Part shown: piece after piece, positions 8,661-17,131 of the stretch
Position numbering within the stretch: position 1 is the first letter of the stretch
How the letters are laid out: each line of letters starts with the position of its first letter
NCBI GenBank assembly: GCA_020636255.1
Contig: JACJYE010000002.1
Location: 496,001-560,000 of the forward strand
Source of the DNA: Lewinellaceae bacterium
GTDB lineage: Bacteria; Bacteroidota; Bacteroidia; Chitinophagales; Saprospiraceae
Direction of reading: 5' to 3'
Length of the DNA stretch: 64,000 nucleotides
Position numbers and translations under genes: made by a program
The notes under the pieces: generated by a model
The model's database searches: none
What the model saw: only the letters and a program-made list of their open reading frames with translations
What the model was told of the DNA's origin: nothing

Positions 8661-8688
8661 GATCCCAAAAGTCCCCAATTTTTAGCTG

Positions 8689-11600
8689 ATGAGAAAATTG
8701 CAAAAGCACCTATTTTATCTCCTGATACTACCAATGCTTTTCCTGGCGCCGCTCCTTTCTTCCGCCCAGAGTGTAGTCGTTAACAACCCTTCGCAATGCC
8801 GTATCGGCCTCAACCTGACTGATGGCGGCTGCGACCCCGCTACTGTTATTCCAGACCCCGACCAGATCGTCATCAACGTTAACAACGCGCCCGGAACAGC
8901 TCTTGGACAGGATGTCTATCTCCGGGAAGTACGGCTGATCATCCGCCATACCTGGGATAACGACCTGGATATCTGGCTGCGCTCGCCGGCCGGCATCGTA
9001 GTCCCTCTTTCACTGGATAATGGCGACCAGGACGACAACTATGGCGACCCCAATGCTCCCAACTGTACAGGTTACATGCGCTTCACGATGGAAAGCTGTG
9101 TTTCCATCACAGAAGGCCAGGCGCCATTTACGGACCAGCCCTACCGGCCCCAGGGAAGCCTCTTCGACTTCAACGACGGTGTTACCGACCCCAACCATCC
9201 CTGGACGCTCATTATATGCGACGACGCTTTCGACGATGTAGGCCGCCTCGACTATGTGCACCTCGTCTTCGCTCCTATCTCCTGCCTACCCGTCGAAAAG
9301 ATACAGATAGTACAGGTAGATACGACCTCCGTCACGCTCAACTGGACGCCGGCCAACAGTTGCGGCACGTCTGTTATAGAATACGGCCCGGTGGGGTTTC
9401 AGCCCGGCAGCGGCCCGGCAGCGGGCGCGGGGCAGGTGATGGCCGTGAATGGCTGCCCGCCCTTTACGCTCACAGGCCTGCAGGGAGAAACGGAATACGA
9501 GGTGTACGTCCGCAAAAACTGTAACGGCAACTATTCCGCCAATTCCTGCCCGGCGCTTTTCACGACGGGTTGCCAGCCTCCTGCAGCAAGCCTGCGCACC
9601 CATTTCGACAATCAGGCCAGTTGCGGCAGCCTCTGCAGCACCGTTTGCGATTTCGCCGGTGAAGTGTGGTATAACAGCCAAAGCGACGGCTTCGACTGGC
9701 TGGTCGACGGCGGCGGCACCTTTACCTTTGGTACGGGCCCTTCCGACGACGTCAGCGGCGGCGGCAAATATATCTACCTGGAAGCCTCCGGGGATATCTG
9801 CCAACCCAATAAAACGGCCTATCTGATGTCGGACTGTATCCAGCTCGATAAAATGGGCACCGACACCTGCCACCTGTCGTTTTTTTACCACATGTACGGC
9901 GACGGCATCGGCCGGTTGCAATTTCAGGTTTCCGATAATGGCGGGCAAAGCTGGGCCACGCTATGGGAGAAGGCAGGCAACCAGGGCGATGCCTGGCACA
10001 AAGCCTATATCGGCCTGGGCGATTATGCTGACGGCAGCATCCTGCAATTCCGCTTTGCCGGCAAGGAAGGCAGCAACTCAAGGGGCGATATAGCCCTCGA
10101 CGAGATCGTCATCCATGGGTCAACAAGCCTGGGCCCACCAGCCTACGAATATTTTGCCGATGCCGATAACGACGGCTACGGCAACCCTGCCATCACATTG
10201 CGCAGTTGCTCGGCGGCGCCTCCGGCAGGTTACACCGCTGTAGGCGGCGACTGCAACGATGGCAACCCGGCCATCCACCCCGATGCCGATGAGATCCCCT
10301 GCAACGATATCGACGAGAATTGCAACGGCCTGGATGACGACCCTATCCTGCCGCCGCCCGCCGTCACATTTGATACGATATGCTCAGGAGAAACCGCTGT
10401 GCTTACCGCCACCATCGCTTATGACCGTTTCATTTTCTGGTATGGCTCCCCCGACGGTGACGACGTCATCGGTTTTGGCGAAACTTTCATCCCCGACCCT
10501 CCGCTTGAGAATAACGGCCCGGTGCCTGTTACCTATAGCTTTTATGCGGAGGAAACGGATTTCATCTGTGGTTCGGGCAGCCGCGCCGAAGCTATCGTAG
10601 CCGTGAACCCCCTGCCTGATGTGAGCACCACCAGCCAGCCTTCGATCTGCAAGGGTGACACCTTCGACCTGGCCAGCATTACGATCCAGGACCTCAACTT
10701 CACCGGTGGCTCGGCCACCTTTCACTCCGGCCTGCCAGCCACCGATGCCAACAAGCTAGGTAACACCCTGGTAAGCCCTGCCCAAACGACAACCTATTAC
10801 TTCAAAGTCACCAGCCCTGACGGCTGTTCGGATGCCGGCAGCGTAACGGTCCAGGTAAAGAACGGCCCGGCGCTTGCCTTTAACCCCGGAAACGCTTTCT
10901 CCCTGTGCAGGGAGAACAGCACACCGCTGAGCGTTCAGGCCAGCGGCGGCGGCGCGCCTTATTCCTATTTCTGGAGCACAGGCGCCACTACCAGCTCCAT
11001 CACCGTTCACTCGAACTTCGTGGCCGGCGCTACCGACAAATATTATGTCACCGTCACCAACAACCAGGGGTGCTCGTCGTACGATAGCGTATCGGTGACG
11101 ACTACCGTAACCATCGACTCATTGCGCCGTTTCGTTACCGATGTGAGCACCTGTGATGGCGACGACGGCAGCATCCTGCTGGTGCCCCTCGACGGCGAAG
11201 GGCCATTCACCTACGCGTGGCAGGGCTCGGGCGGCATCAGCGGCGATACTTCCGGAGTAACCGACACCCTGCTGATCGCTAACCTGCCGCAGGGCGCCTA
11301 CCGCGTCACCGTGACCGACAGCTCTCCGGAAGGCTGCAGCATTTTCCTGCGCTCGGTCATCATCAACGGGCCGGGAGCGGTGGTGCAGGGAATAAATATA
11401 CAGCCCGTAAGCTGCACCGGCGCCGCCAACGGGCAGATATGCCTGAACATTTTCGGTGGCTCGCCACAACTGCAATGGAGCAACAGCGGCAGCACCCCCT
11501 GCATCAGCGGGCTGGCGGGGGGCAGCTATTCCGTCACGCTGACCGACCAATGCGAAACCATCATACCGGATATTATCGTACCCGAGCCTGAGGCATTAGG

Positions 11601-14600
11601 GCTGGCGGCAAACCTCGTTCCGCCAACCTGTTCCAACACATCCAACGGCAGGATAGAGCTCAGCGTTTTCGGGGGGGCGCCGCCGTATAGTTATCACTGG
11701 AGCAATAACGGTGCGGTAAAAAATGCTGTTAACCTCGCCGGGGGTACGTATTCCGTAACGATCACCGACGCCAATAGCTGCACCTACACTCAAAGCTTCA
11801 ACCTGCCCGCACCCAGCGCGGTGAGCATCAGTTTGCTGGCGCAGTCAGACGTCAGTTGTTTCGGCCTGCACGACGGGGCGCTGCAGGTTGAAGGACAGGG
11901 AGGTACGGCGCCCTATCAATACACCTGGAACACCGGCAGTATTGCGCCGCTCGTCGTCAACCTCGGGCAGGGCACCTATCACGTTACCGTTACCGACTTC
12001 AACGGTTGCCCGCAGCAGGGTACGTACAGTATCGGCACCCCTACCCCGCTCGAGCTCACTCTGGGTGACGTCTACGAACCCGAATGCGTGGGCGACAAGA
12101 ACGGGCAGATAGAAGTGCTCGCCAGCGGCGGTACGCCACCCTACCAGTTCAGCTGGAACTATCCTGGCACGGATAGTATCCTGAGCAACCTGCCGGTGGG
12201 CACCTATGTGGCCTACCTCACCGATGCCAACAACTGCCCGCCCGATAGCCTGGTAACCGTACTGTCGGCCATTTCCGTGCTGGAACTGGCAGTGAATGTC
12301 AATGCTCCGCAATGCGTCGGCCTCGAGAACGGCAGCATCACGCTCGTGCCGGGAGCTGGCGCCCAGCCGCCGTTTTCGTATGAATGGAACACCGGACATA
12401 CCACGCCCATGCTTCCCAATATCGGCGTCGGCGAGTACAGCGTCCGCATCATCGACGGGCAGGACTGCCAGTTCGATACCACCATTCAGGTCGTAGCGCC
12501 GCAGGTATTTACCGTCAACCTCAACGTGGTGAACCCCAGTTGCCACAACGGCGCCGACGGGCTCATCGTGCCGACCATCGTGCAATCGGGCGTGCCGCCT
12601 ATCAGTTTCGACTGGTGCAACGGCAGCACGCTGCCCAGCCTCATCGGCATCAGCGACGGCCTGTATTGCGTAGCCATTTCCGATAATGTAGGCTGCAGCC
12701 TGGCCATTGACAGCATCCGCATCGAAAGCCCTCCTGCACTCGAACTGGGCATCGAATCCATAGGCGCGATCCTTTGTCATGGCGATTCCACAGGCTTTAT
12801 CGAGGTGGACCTCAGAGGGGGCATACCGCCTTATGGTTTTGAGTGGGTGGGCATGGACCTCTTTACGGAAGATATTTACAACATCCCGGCGGGCAGTTAC
12901 CGCCTGCTGGCCCAGGACGCCAATTCCTGTCCAATCGACACGACTTTCGTCCTGGCGCAGCCGCCTATGTTATCCGTCGATGTAGGCATCGAAGCGGAGG
13001 ATATCTGCGAGGGAGGCACCGTTGAGCAGTTATTCGGAGAAGTGGCAGGCGGCACACCACCCTACAGCCTGTTGTGGAGCAGCGGCGACACGTTCAGCAC
13101 GATAAGCAACCCCGTTCCGGGTGATTACGTGCTCACCGTAACTGACGACAACCGCTGCACTGAAGTGTCCAATTCGGTCAAAGTTCCGGAATTCGCCTCG
13201 GCTTTCCAGCTCGATACATTCTTCGTTTCCAACATCAGCTGCTACGGTGCTGCCAACGGCTGCGCGACGGTAATGGTATCGGGCGGCACCCACCGTTACA
13301 CCTATCATTTCAGTGATGGGTACATCCTTTCGAACGTTTCGGCCGACAGTATCACGCGATGCGGGATGGGCCCGGGCAACTACAAAGTCACCATACTCGA
13401 CCTGAACACCGGCTGCAGTATCGTGTCGCCGTTCCACCTCATCACGCAACCGCAGCAGCTATTGTTCAAGCGGGACAGCATCGAATCGGCGGATTGCTAC
13501 AATGGGGCCGACGGGGCCATATATACCACGGCCTCGGGAGGCACGCCACCTTATTACTTTACCTGGTTCAACAGCCAATCGGAGCTGGTGGGCAGCACCG
13601 CCGACCTGATCGGGGTGACGGGCGGGTTTTACACCGGTTATGCCACTGACTCCCACGGCTGCACGGCCACCGTTACGGGCACCGTGCCTTCTTCCAGTAC
13701 CCAGATAAGGGACACGCTGGTGCAGGTACATGCCGTGCGGTGCAAGGGGGGCAGCAGCGGCGCCGTCAATCTGAGCATTCTGGGCGGCACGCCAGCCTAT
13801 ACCTATGCCTGGAGCAACGGCGCGGTAAGCCCCAACCTCAGCGGCGTGCCTGCAGGCGCCTACGAACTTACGGTTACGGATAACTATGGTTGCACCGTGG
13901 CTTTCGGCCCATTTGTCGTACCGGAGCCGGCCACGACAATAGAGCTGGTAGCGGCGCTGGACACCGTTTCGTGCTTTGGCCAGGCCGACGGCGCCATTAC
14001 CGTTGAGGTAAGCGGGGGTAATGCCCCTTACCGTTATGAGTGGGCCTACCAGGGGCAGATCATCCCCATCCCTGATACCAATCATCTGGACGGCCTGGCC
14101 GCAGGGTTGTATACGCTTTCACTAAGAGACTCCAACAACTGCCTGAAAACATACAATTTCGAGATCCCGCAGCCGAGCCCCATTCTTATCGACATCAGCC
14201 TGACGCCGCCTTCCCCGCCGGGCCCCGGCCTGGCGACGGCGTCAGTGAGTGGCGGCATCCCCGGCTACACCCTGCTCTGGAATACCGGCGATACGACGGC
14301 CACGATAGTGGTGGAAGAGGGCAGCGCGTACTTCCTGACGGCCACCGACGCGAGCGGCTGCCAGGCTACCGCCGAGATCTATGTAACGTCAACCTTTGAA
14401 ACGGCACTCGTTCAAAGCGCGCGCCTCTACCCCAACCCTGCCAGCCATCGCTTATGGCTCGAGCTGCAGCTGTCGGAACCCCTGGACATCGAGCTGTCGG
14501 TGGCCAGCCTGCTCGGCCAGCCGCTGATCCGGCAGCAGTACACCAGGCTTCAATCGGAGCGGCTGGAAATCGACATCGAAACCCTTCCGGCCGGCGTGTA

Positions 14601-14664
14601 CTGGCTGCTGCTGCACTCGGAAGGCAGGATGGTGTATGCGACGCGGTTTGTGAAGGGGGGGTAA
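8689..14664 (+). CDS. Giant T9SS type A protein: P-domain, MAM-like, MopE motif, about 13 SprB repeats
   Basis: 1991 aa. Signal peptide about 1-27. A proprotein-convertase P-domain follows (about 30-205: VYLREVRLIIRHTWDNDLDI, HPWTLIICDDAFDDVGRLD), then FN3 (about 205-292), a MAM-like sandwich (about 300-485), and a MopE-type metal-binding motif (about 487-550: FADADNDGYGN, DCNDGNPAIHPDADEIPCNDIDENCNG in pieces). Ig-like modules follow, then 13-14 SprB-like repeats of about 75 aa (about 800-1900; pattern C.G..NG.I.V...GG.PPY.Y.W..G......L..G.Y.VTVTD.NGC). The last about 75 aa are a type A sorting domain (LYPNPASHRLWLELQL...LPAGVYWLLL). SprB is the gliding adhesin of Flavobacterium, so a surface adhesin or gliding-associated role is plausible but not proven. 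The next gene begins 34 bp downstream. Confidence 0.9.
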   Translation: MRKLQKHLFYLLILPMLFLAPLLSSAQSVVVNNPSQCRIGLNLTDGGCDPATVIPDPDQIVINVNNAPGTALGQDVYLREVRLIIRHTWDNDLDIWLRSPAGIVVPLSLDNGDQDDNYGDPNAPNCTGYMRFTMESCVSITEGQAPFTDQPYRPQGSLFDFNDGVTDPNHPWTLIICDDAFDDVGRLDYVHLVFAPISCLPVEKIQIVQVDTTSVTLNWTPANSCGTSVIEYGPVGFQPGSGPAAGAGQVMAVNGCPPFTLTGLQGETEYEVYVRKNCNGNYSANSCPALFTTGCQPPAASLRTHFDNQASCGSLCSTVCDFAGEVWYNSQSDGFDWLVDGGGTFTFGTGPSDDVSGGGKYIYLEASGDICQPNKTAYLMSDCIQLDKMGTDTCHLSFFYHMYGDGIGRLQFQVSDNGGQSWATLWEKAGNQGDAWHKAYIGLGDYADGSILQFRFAGKEGSNSRGDIALDEIVIHGSTSLGPPAYEYFADADNDGYGNPAITLRSCSAAPPAGYTAVGGDCNDGNPAIHPDADEIPCNDIDENCNGLDDDPILPPPAVTFDTICSGETAVLTATIAYDRFIFWYGSPDGDDVIGFGETFIPDPPLENNGPVPVTYSFYAEETDFICGSGSRAEAIVAVNPLPDVSTTSQPSICKGDTFDLASITIQDLNFTGGSATFHSGLPATDANKLGNTLVSPAQTTTYYFKVTSPDGCSDAGSVTVQVKNGPALAFNPGNAFSLCRENSTPLSVQASGGGAPYSYFWSTGATTSSITVHSNFVAGATDKYYVTVTNNQGCSSYDSVSVTTTVTIDSLRRFVTDVSTCDGDDGSILLVPLDGEGPFTYAWQGSGGISGDTSGVTDTLLIANLPQGAYRVTVTDSSPEGCSIFLRSVIINGPGAVVQGINIQPVSCTGAANGQICLNIFGGSPQLQWSNSGSTPCISGLAGGSYSVTLTDQCETIIPDIIVPEPEALGLAANLVPPTCSNTSNGRIELSVFGGAPPYSYHWSNNGAVKNAVNLAGGTYSVTITDANSCTYTQSFNLPAPSAVSISLLAQSDVSCFGLHDGALQVEGQGGTAPYQYTWNTGSIAPLVVNLGQGTYHVTVTDFNGCPQQGTYSIGTPTPLELTLGDVYEPECVGDKNGQIEVLASGGTPPYQFSWNYPGTDSILSNLPVGTYVAYLTDANNCPPDSLVTVLSAISVLELAVNVNAPQCVGLENGSITLVPGAGAQPPFSYEWNTGHTTPMLPNIGVGEYSVRIIDGQDCQFDTTIQVVAPQVFTVNLNVVNPSCHNGADGLIVPTIVQSGVPPISFDWCNGSTLPSLIGISDGLYCVAISDNVGCSLAIDSIRIESPPALELGIESIGAILCHGDSTGFIEVDLRGGIPPYGFEWVGMDLFTEDIYNIPAGSYRLLAQDANSCPIDTTFVLAQPPMLSVDVGIEAEDICEGGTVEQLFGEVAGGTPPYSLLWSSGDTFSTISNPVPGDYVLTVTDDNRCTEVSNSVKVPEFASAFQLDTFFVSNISCYGAANGCATVMVSGGTHRYTYHFSDGYILSNVSADSITRCGMGPGNYKVTILDLNTGCSIVSPFHLITQPQQLLFKRDSIESADCYNGADGAIYTTASGGTPPYYFTWFNSQSELVGSTADLIGVTGGFYTGYATDSHGCTATVTGTVPSSSTQIRDTLVQVHAVRCKGGSSGAVNLSILGGTPAYTYAWSNGAVSPNLSGVPAGAYELTVTDNYGCTVAFGPFVVPEPATTIELVAALDTVSCFGQADGAITVEVSGGNAPYRYEWAYQGQIIPIPDTNHLDGLAAGLYTLSLRDSNNCLKTYNFEIPQPSPILIDISLTPPSPPGPGLATASVSGGIPGYTLLWNTGDTTATIVVEEGSAYFLTATDASGCQATAEIYVTSTFETALVQSARLYPNPASHRLWLELQLSEPLDIELSVASLLGQPLIRQQYTRLQSERLEIDIETLPAGVYWLLLHSEGRMVYATRFVKGG

Positions 14665-14698
14665 GCGCTTACGAATTCATTCTTCAAACAGAATAGCA

Positions 14699-16870
14699 AT
14701 GAAAATAATACTTTCCAACATCATCTTATTGAGTTTGTCGGCTTCATTGTTTGCACAACTTACAGAGCGCGAATACGATTACATATTTTTTGAAAACAGC
14801 ATAATGCCGGAATACTATTTTTATACTTCGGCAAATTACTCGGGCGGAAGCTATGTAAAGAACATACGAGGAAAGCTACCTGTTTGTGAAAAGCAATTTT
14901 TCACGCCACCGAACTCACTGGAATTAAAATTCACAAATGGTGACGGAAACTGGGAAGCCGTAATTTCATTTGAAAAGATCAGGGGGGCCGATCATTTTAA
15001 AAGGCCAAATTACCTTTCTTTTTGGATCTTACCTGCCGATACGAAATCCGATCTGTACCCTGAAGTCGCATTGAGCATTCAAAAAAAGGGGCACCGTACA
15101 ACTGCGATCAAGGAAGAGAAGCGGTCGGATAAGTTGTTTATCGGGGAGTACACAGGCGAAATTGAAAAGGACGGCTGGAAGTTCGTAAAGATCCCCTTAA
15201 AAGATTTTGGCGACTTTCAGGGGCTTCCTACCGACATTATCTTTTCCAACAGCACGAATAAAGGAGCAGGGACAATTCTACTGGACCAGGTGGAGTTGTT
15301 GCCCGATATGCCGGAGCAGCCCATTCCGGCGCCTCAGCAGATCACTGCAAAGGGATACGAACAGCACGTTGATGTCAACTGGCCGCCGATTGAAAACGAG
15401 CATGTCAAATACATCAAAATTTATCGTTCCAAAGACGACGAACACTTCGAAGCGATAGGCATTCAACGCCCCTGGTTCAATCGTTTTACCGATTATACAG
15501 GAGAGCCCGGCCAAACATTTTACTATAGGATCAGCTATCTCGATTTTCAATACAACGAAACCTCCTCATCCAGACACATCAAAGCAAATACGCACCTTAT
15601 GAACGACGAAGAGTTGCTTGATATGGTTCAGGAAGCCTCGTTCCGGTATTATTGGGAGGGTGCGGAACCAAACAGCGGCCTGGCGCGGGAAGATATACCG
15701 GGGCGTAAAAACATGATCGCAACCGGCGCGTCAGGATTTGGGATTATGGCAATAATTGTTGGCGCTGAGCGGAATTATATAAGCCGTGAGCAAGCTGTCC
15801 GGCGTTTGATAAAGATCACCGGCTTTTTGAAAAGTTGCGATAAATACCATGGGGCATTATCACATTTCATGGACGGGACAACGGGAAAGGCCATACCATT
15901 TTTTGGAAGCCGGGATAATGGAGGCGACCTTGTTGAAACATCCTTTTTATTCCAGGGGTTATTGGCTGCAAGGCCGTACTTCGACAAAGACAATGAGGAA
16001 GAAAAAGAGATCCGCAATTCGATCACACAACTTTGGGAAAGCGTTGAATGGAACTGGTACGATCAGGAAAAAGAGGGGAAATTCCTTACCTGGCACTGGT
16101 CTCCTGATAAGGGGTGGATCATCGACCACAAACTGATTGGCTGGAACGAGACCATGATCACCTATATTTTGGCAATAGCTTCGCCAACACACCCGATCCC
16201 CGCTGTAATGTATTACAAAGGCTGGGCAAGCCAGGAAGAAAAGGCCGTTAAATACCGCAAATGGGGTGAAACCGATGACGGCACTTTTTATACTAACGGT
16301 AATTATTATCACGGAATACAGCTTCCGGTCGGTGTCGCAAATGGCGGGCCGCTGTTTTTTGTTCATTATTCCTACATGGGGCTTGACCCGCACCTGATCA
16401 CGGACCAATACACCAACTATTTTGAAAATAACAAAAGGATAGCCCTGATCAACTGGCGGTACTGTACGGAGAATCCAAACAACCACAGAGGAATGAGTGA
16501 TTCTTTTTGGGGGATAACGGCCAGTGACGGGCCATGGGGATATAGAGCGCCTGAACCGAGAGAAGAAAAAGATGACGGAACATTGGCCCCAACCGGAGCA
16601 TTGGCGTCGTTTCCATACACTCCTGAGCAATCTATGGCGGCTCTAAAAAATATGTACAGAAACCACGGAAAATACCTTTGGGGAGAATATGGCTTCCGAG
16701 ATGCAGTTAACCTGGATGAGAACTGGTGCGCAAAAATCTTTATGGGATTAAATCAGGCGCCGGCCACAGTGATGATAGAAAACTACCGTTCGGGCCTGAT
16801 CTGGAAATTGTTCATGCAAAACGAAGATATCCTGCAGGGGTTAAAAAAGCTGGAGAAAGCCAGGCAGTAA
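14699..16870 (+). CDS. GH144-like glucanase ('glucoamylase' domain protein), AT-rich gene
   Basis: 723 aa with a signal peptide (MKIILSNIILLSLSASLFAQ). The N-terminal part (about 25-210) is a galactose-binding/CBM-like beta-sandwich, followed by an FN3-like module (about 215-300). The catalytic part (about 310-715) is an (alpha/alpha)6-type domain of the PF10091 glucoamylase / GH144 family: ELLDMVQEASFRYYWEGAEP.SGLAREDI, ATGASGFGIMAIIVGAERNYISR, WNETMITYILAIASPTHPIP, PWGYRAPEP, LKNMYRN. Characterised GH144 members are endo-beta-1,2-glucanases, so breakdown of cyclic or linear beta-1,2-glucan is the best guess. There is no T9SS sorting domain, so it is probably periplasmic. Base composition is clearly AT-richer than every neighbour, suggesting acquisition by transfer. 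It starts 34 bp after the type A gene. Confidence 0.85.
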   Translation: MKIILSNIILLSLSASLFAQLTEREYDYIFFENSIMPEYYFYTSANYSGGSYVKNIRGKLPVCEKQFFTPPNSLELKFTNGDGNWEAVISFEKIRGADHFKRPNYLSFWILPADTKSDLYPEVALSIQKKGHRTTAIKEEKRSDKLFIGEYTGEIEKDGWKFVKIPLKDFGDFQGLPTDIIFSNSTNKGAGTILLDQVELLPDMPEQPIPAPQQITAKGYEQHVDVNWPPIENEHVKYIKIYRSKDDEHFEAIGIQRPWFNRFTDYTGEPGQTFYYRISYLDFQYNETSSSRHIKANTHLMNDEELLDMVQEASFRYYWEGAEPNSGLAREDIPGRKNMIATGASGFGIMAIIVGAERNYISREQAVRRLIKITGFLKSCDKYHGALSHFMDGTTGKAIPFFGSRDNGGDLVETSFLFQGLLAARPYFDKDNEEEKEIRNSITQLWESVEWNWYDQEKEGKFLTWHWSPDKGWIIDHKLIGWNETMITYILAIASPTHPIPAVMYYKGWASQEEKAVKYRKWGETDDGTFYTNGNYYHGIQLPVGVANGGPLFFVHYSYMGLDPHLITDQYTNYFENNKRIALINWRYCTENPNNHRGMSDSFWGITASDGPWGYRAPEPREEKDDGTLAPTGALASFPYTPEQSMAALKNMYRNHGKYLWGEYGFRDAVNLDENWCAKIFMGLNQAPATVMIENYRSGLIWKLFMQNEDILQGLKKLEKARQ

Positions 16871-16956
16871 CATACCGAAGCCCATCATGTCTCCCACCTC
16901 TACTACCCTGCACCGGGAACCCACCGAGTAATAGCGTCAACTTAGGGCGGTGTGAA

Positions 16957-17055
16957 ATGGATCGCGGGGCTCCGGCCCGCGTTAAGTTCTTAACCTCATA
17001 TAGTATTTCCTCGCACGATCCATAAGTTTCCGCGGGCCAGAGGCCCGCGATCCAT
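16957..17055. repeat. 25-bp imperfect inverted repeat flanking 49 bp
   Basis: Arms at 16957-16981 and 17031-17055 match in 23 of 25 positions (outer part ATGGATCGCGGG / CCCGCGATCCAT). A 12-bp direct repeat CGATCCATAAGT is also present at 17016-17027 and 17048-17059. It lies between the convergent GH144 and PorE-like genes. No coding frame is present. It resembles a REP/MITE-type intergenic element and could also form a bidirectional stem-loop at transcript ends. Confidence 0.7.
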
Positions 17056-17131
17056 AAGTGACGCCATTAAACCCACCAAGGTTTGCAAGCGCAATAATCC
17101 ACTCCAGTAACGGGATGGCTTGTTTTGCTAA

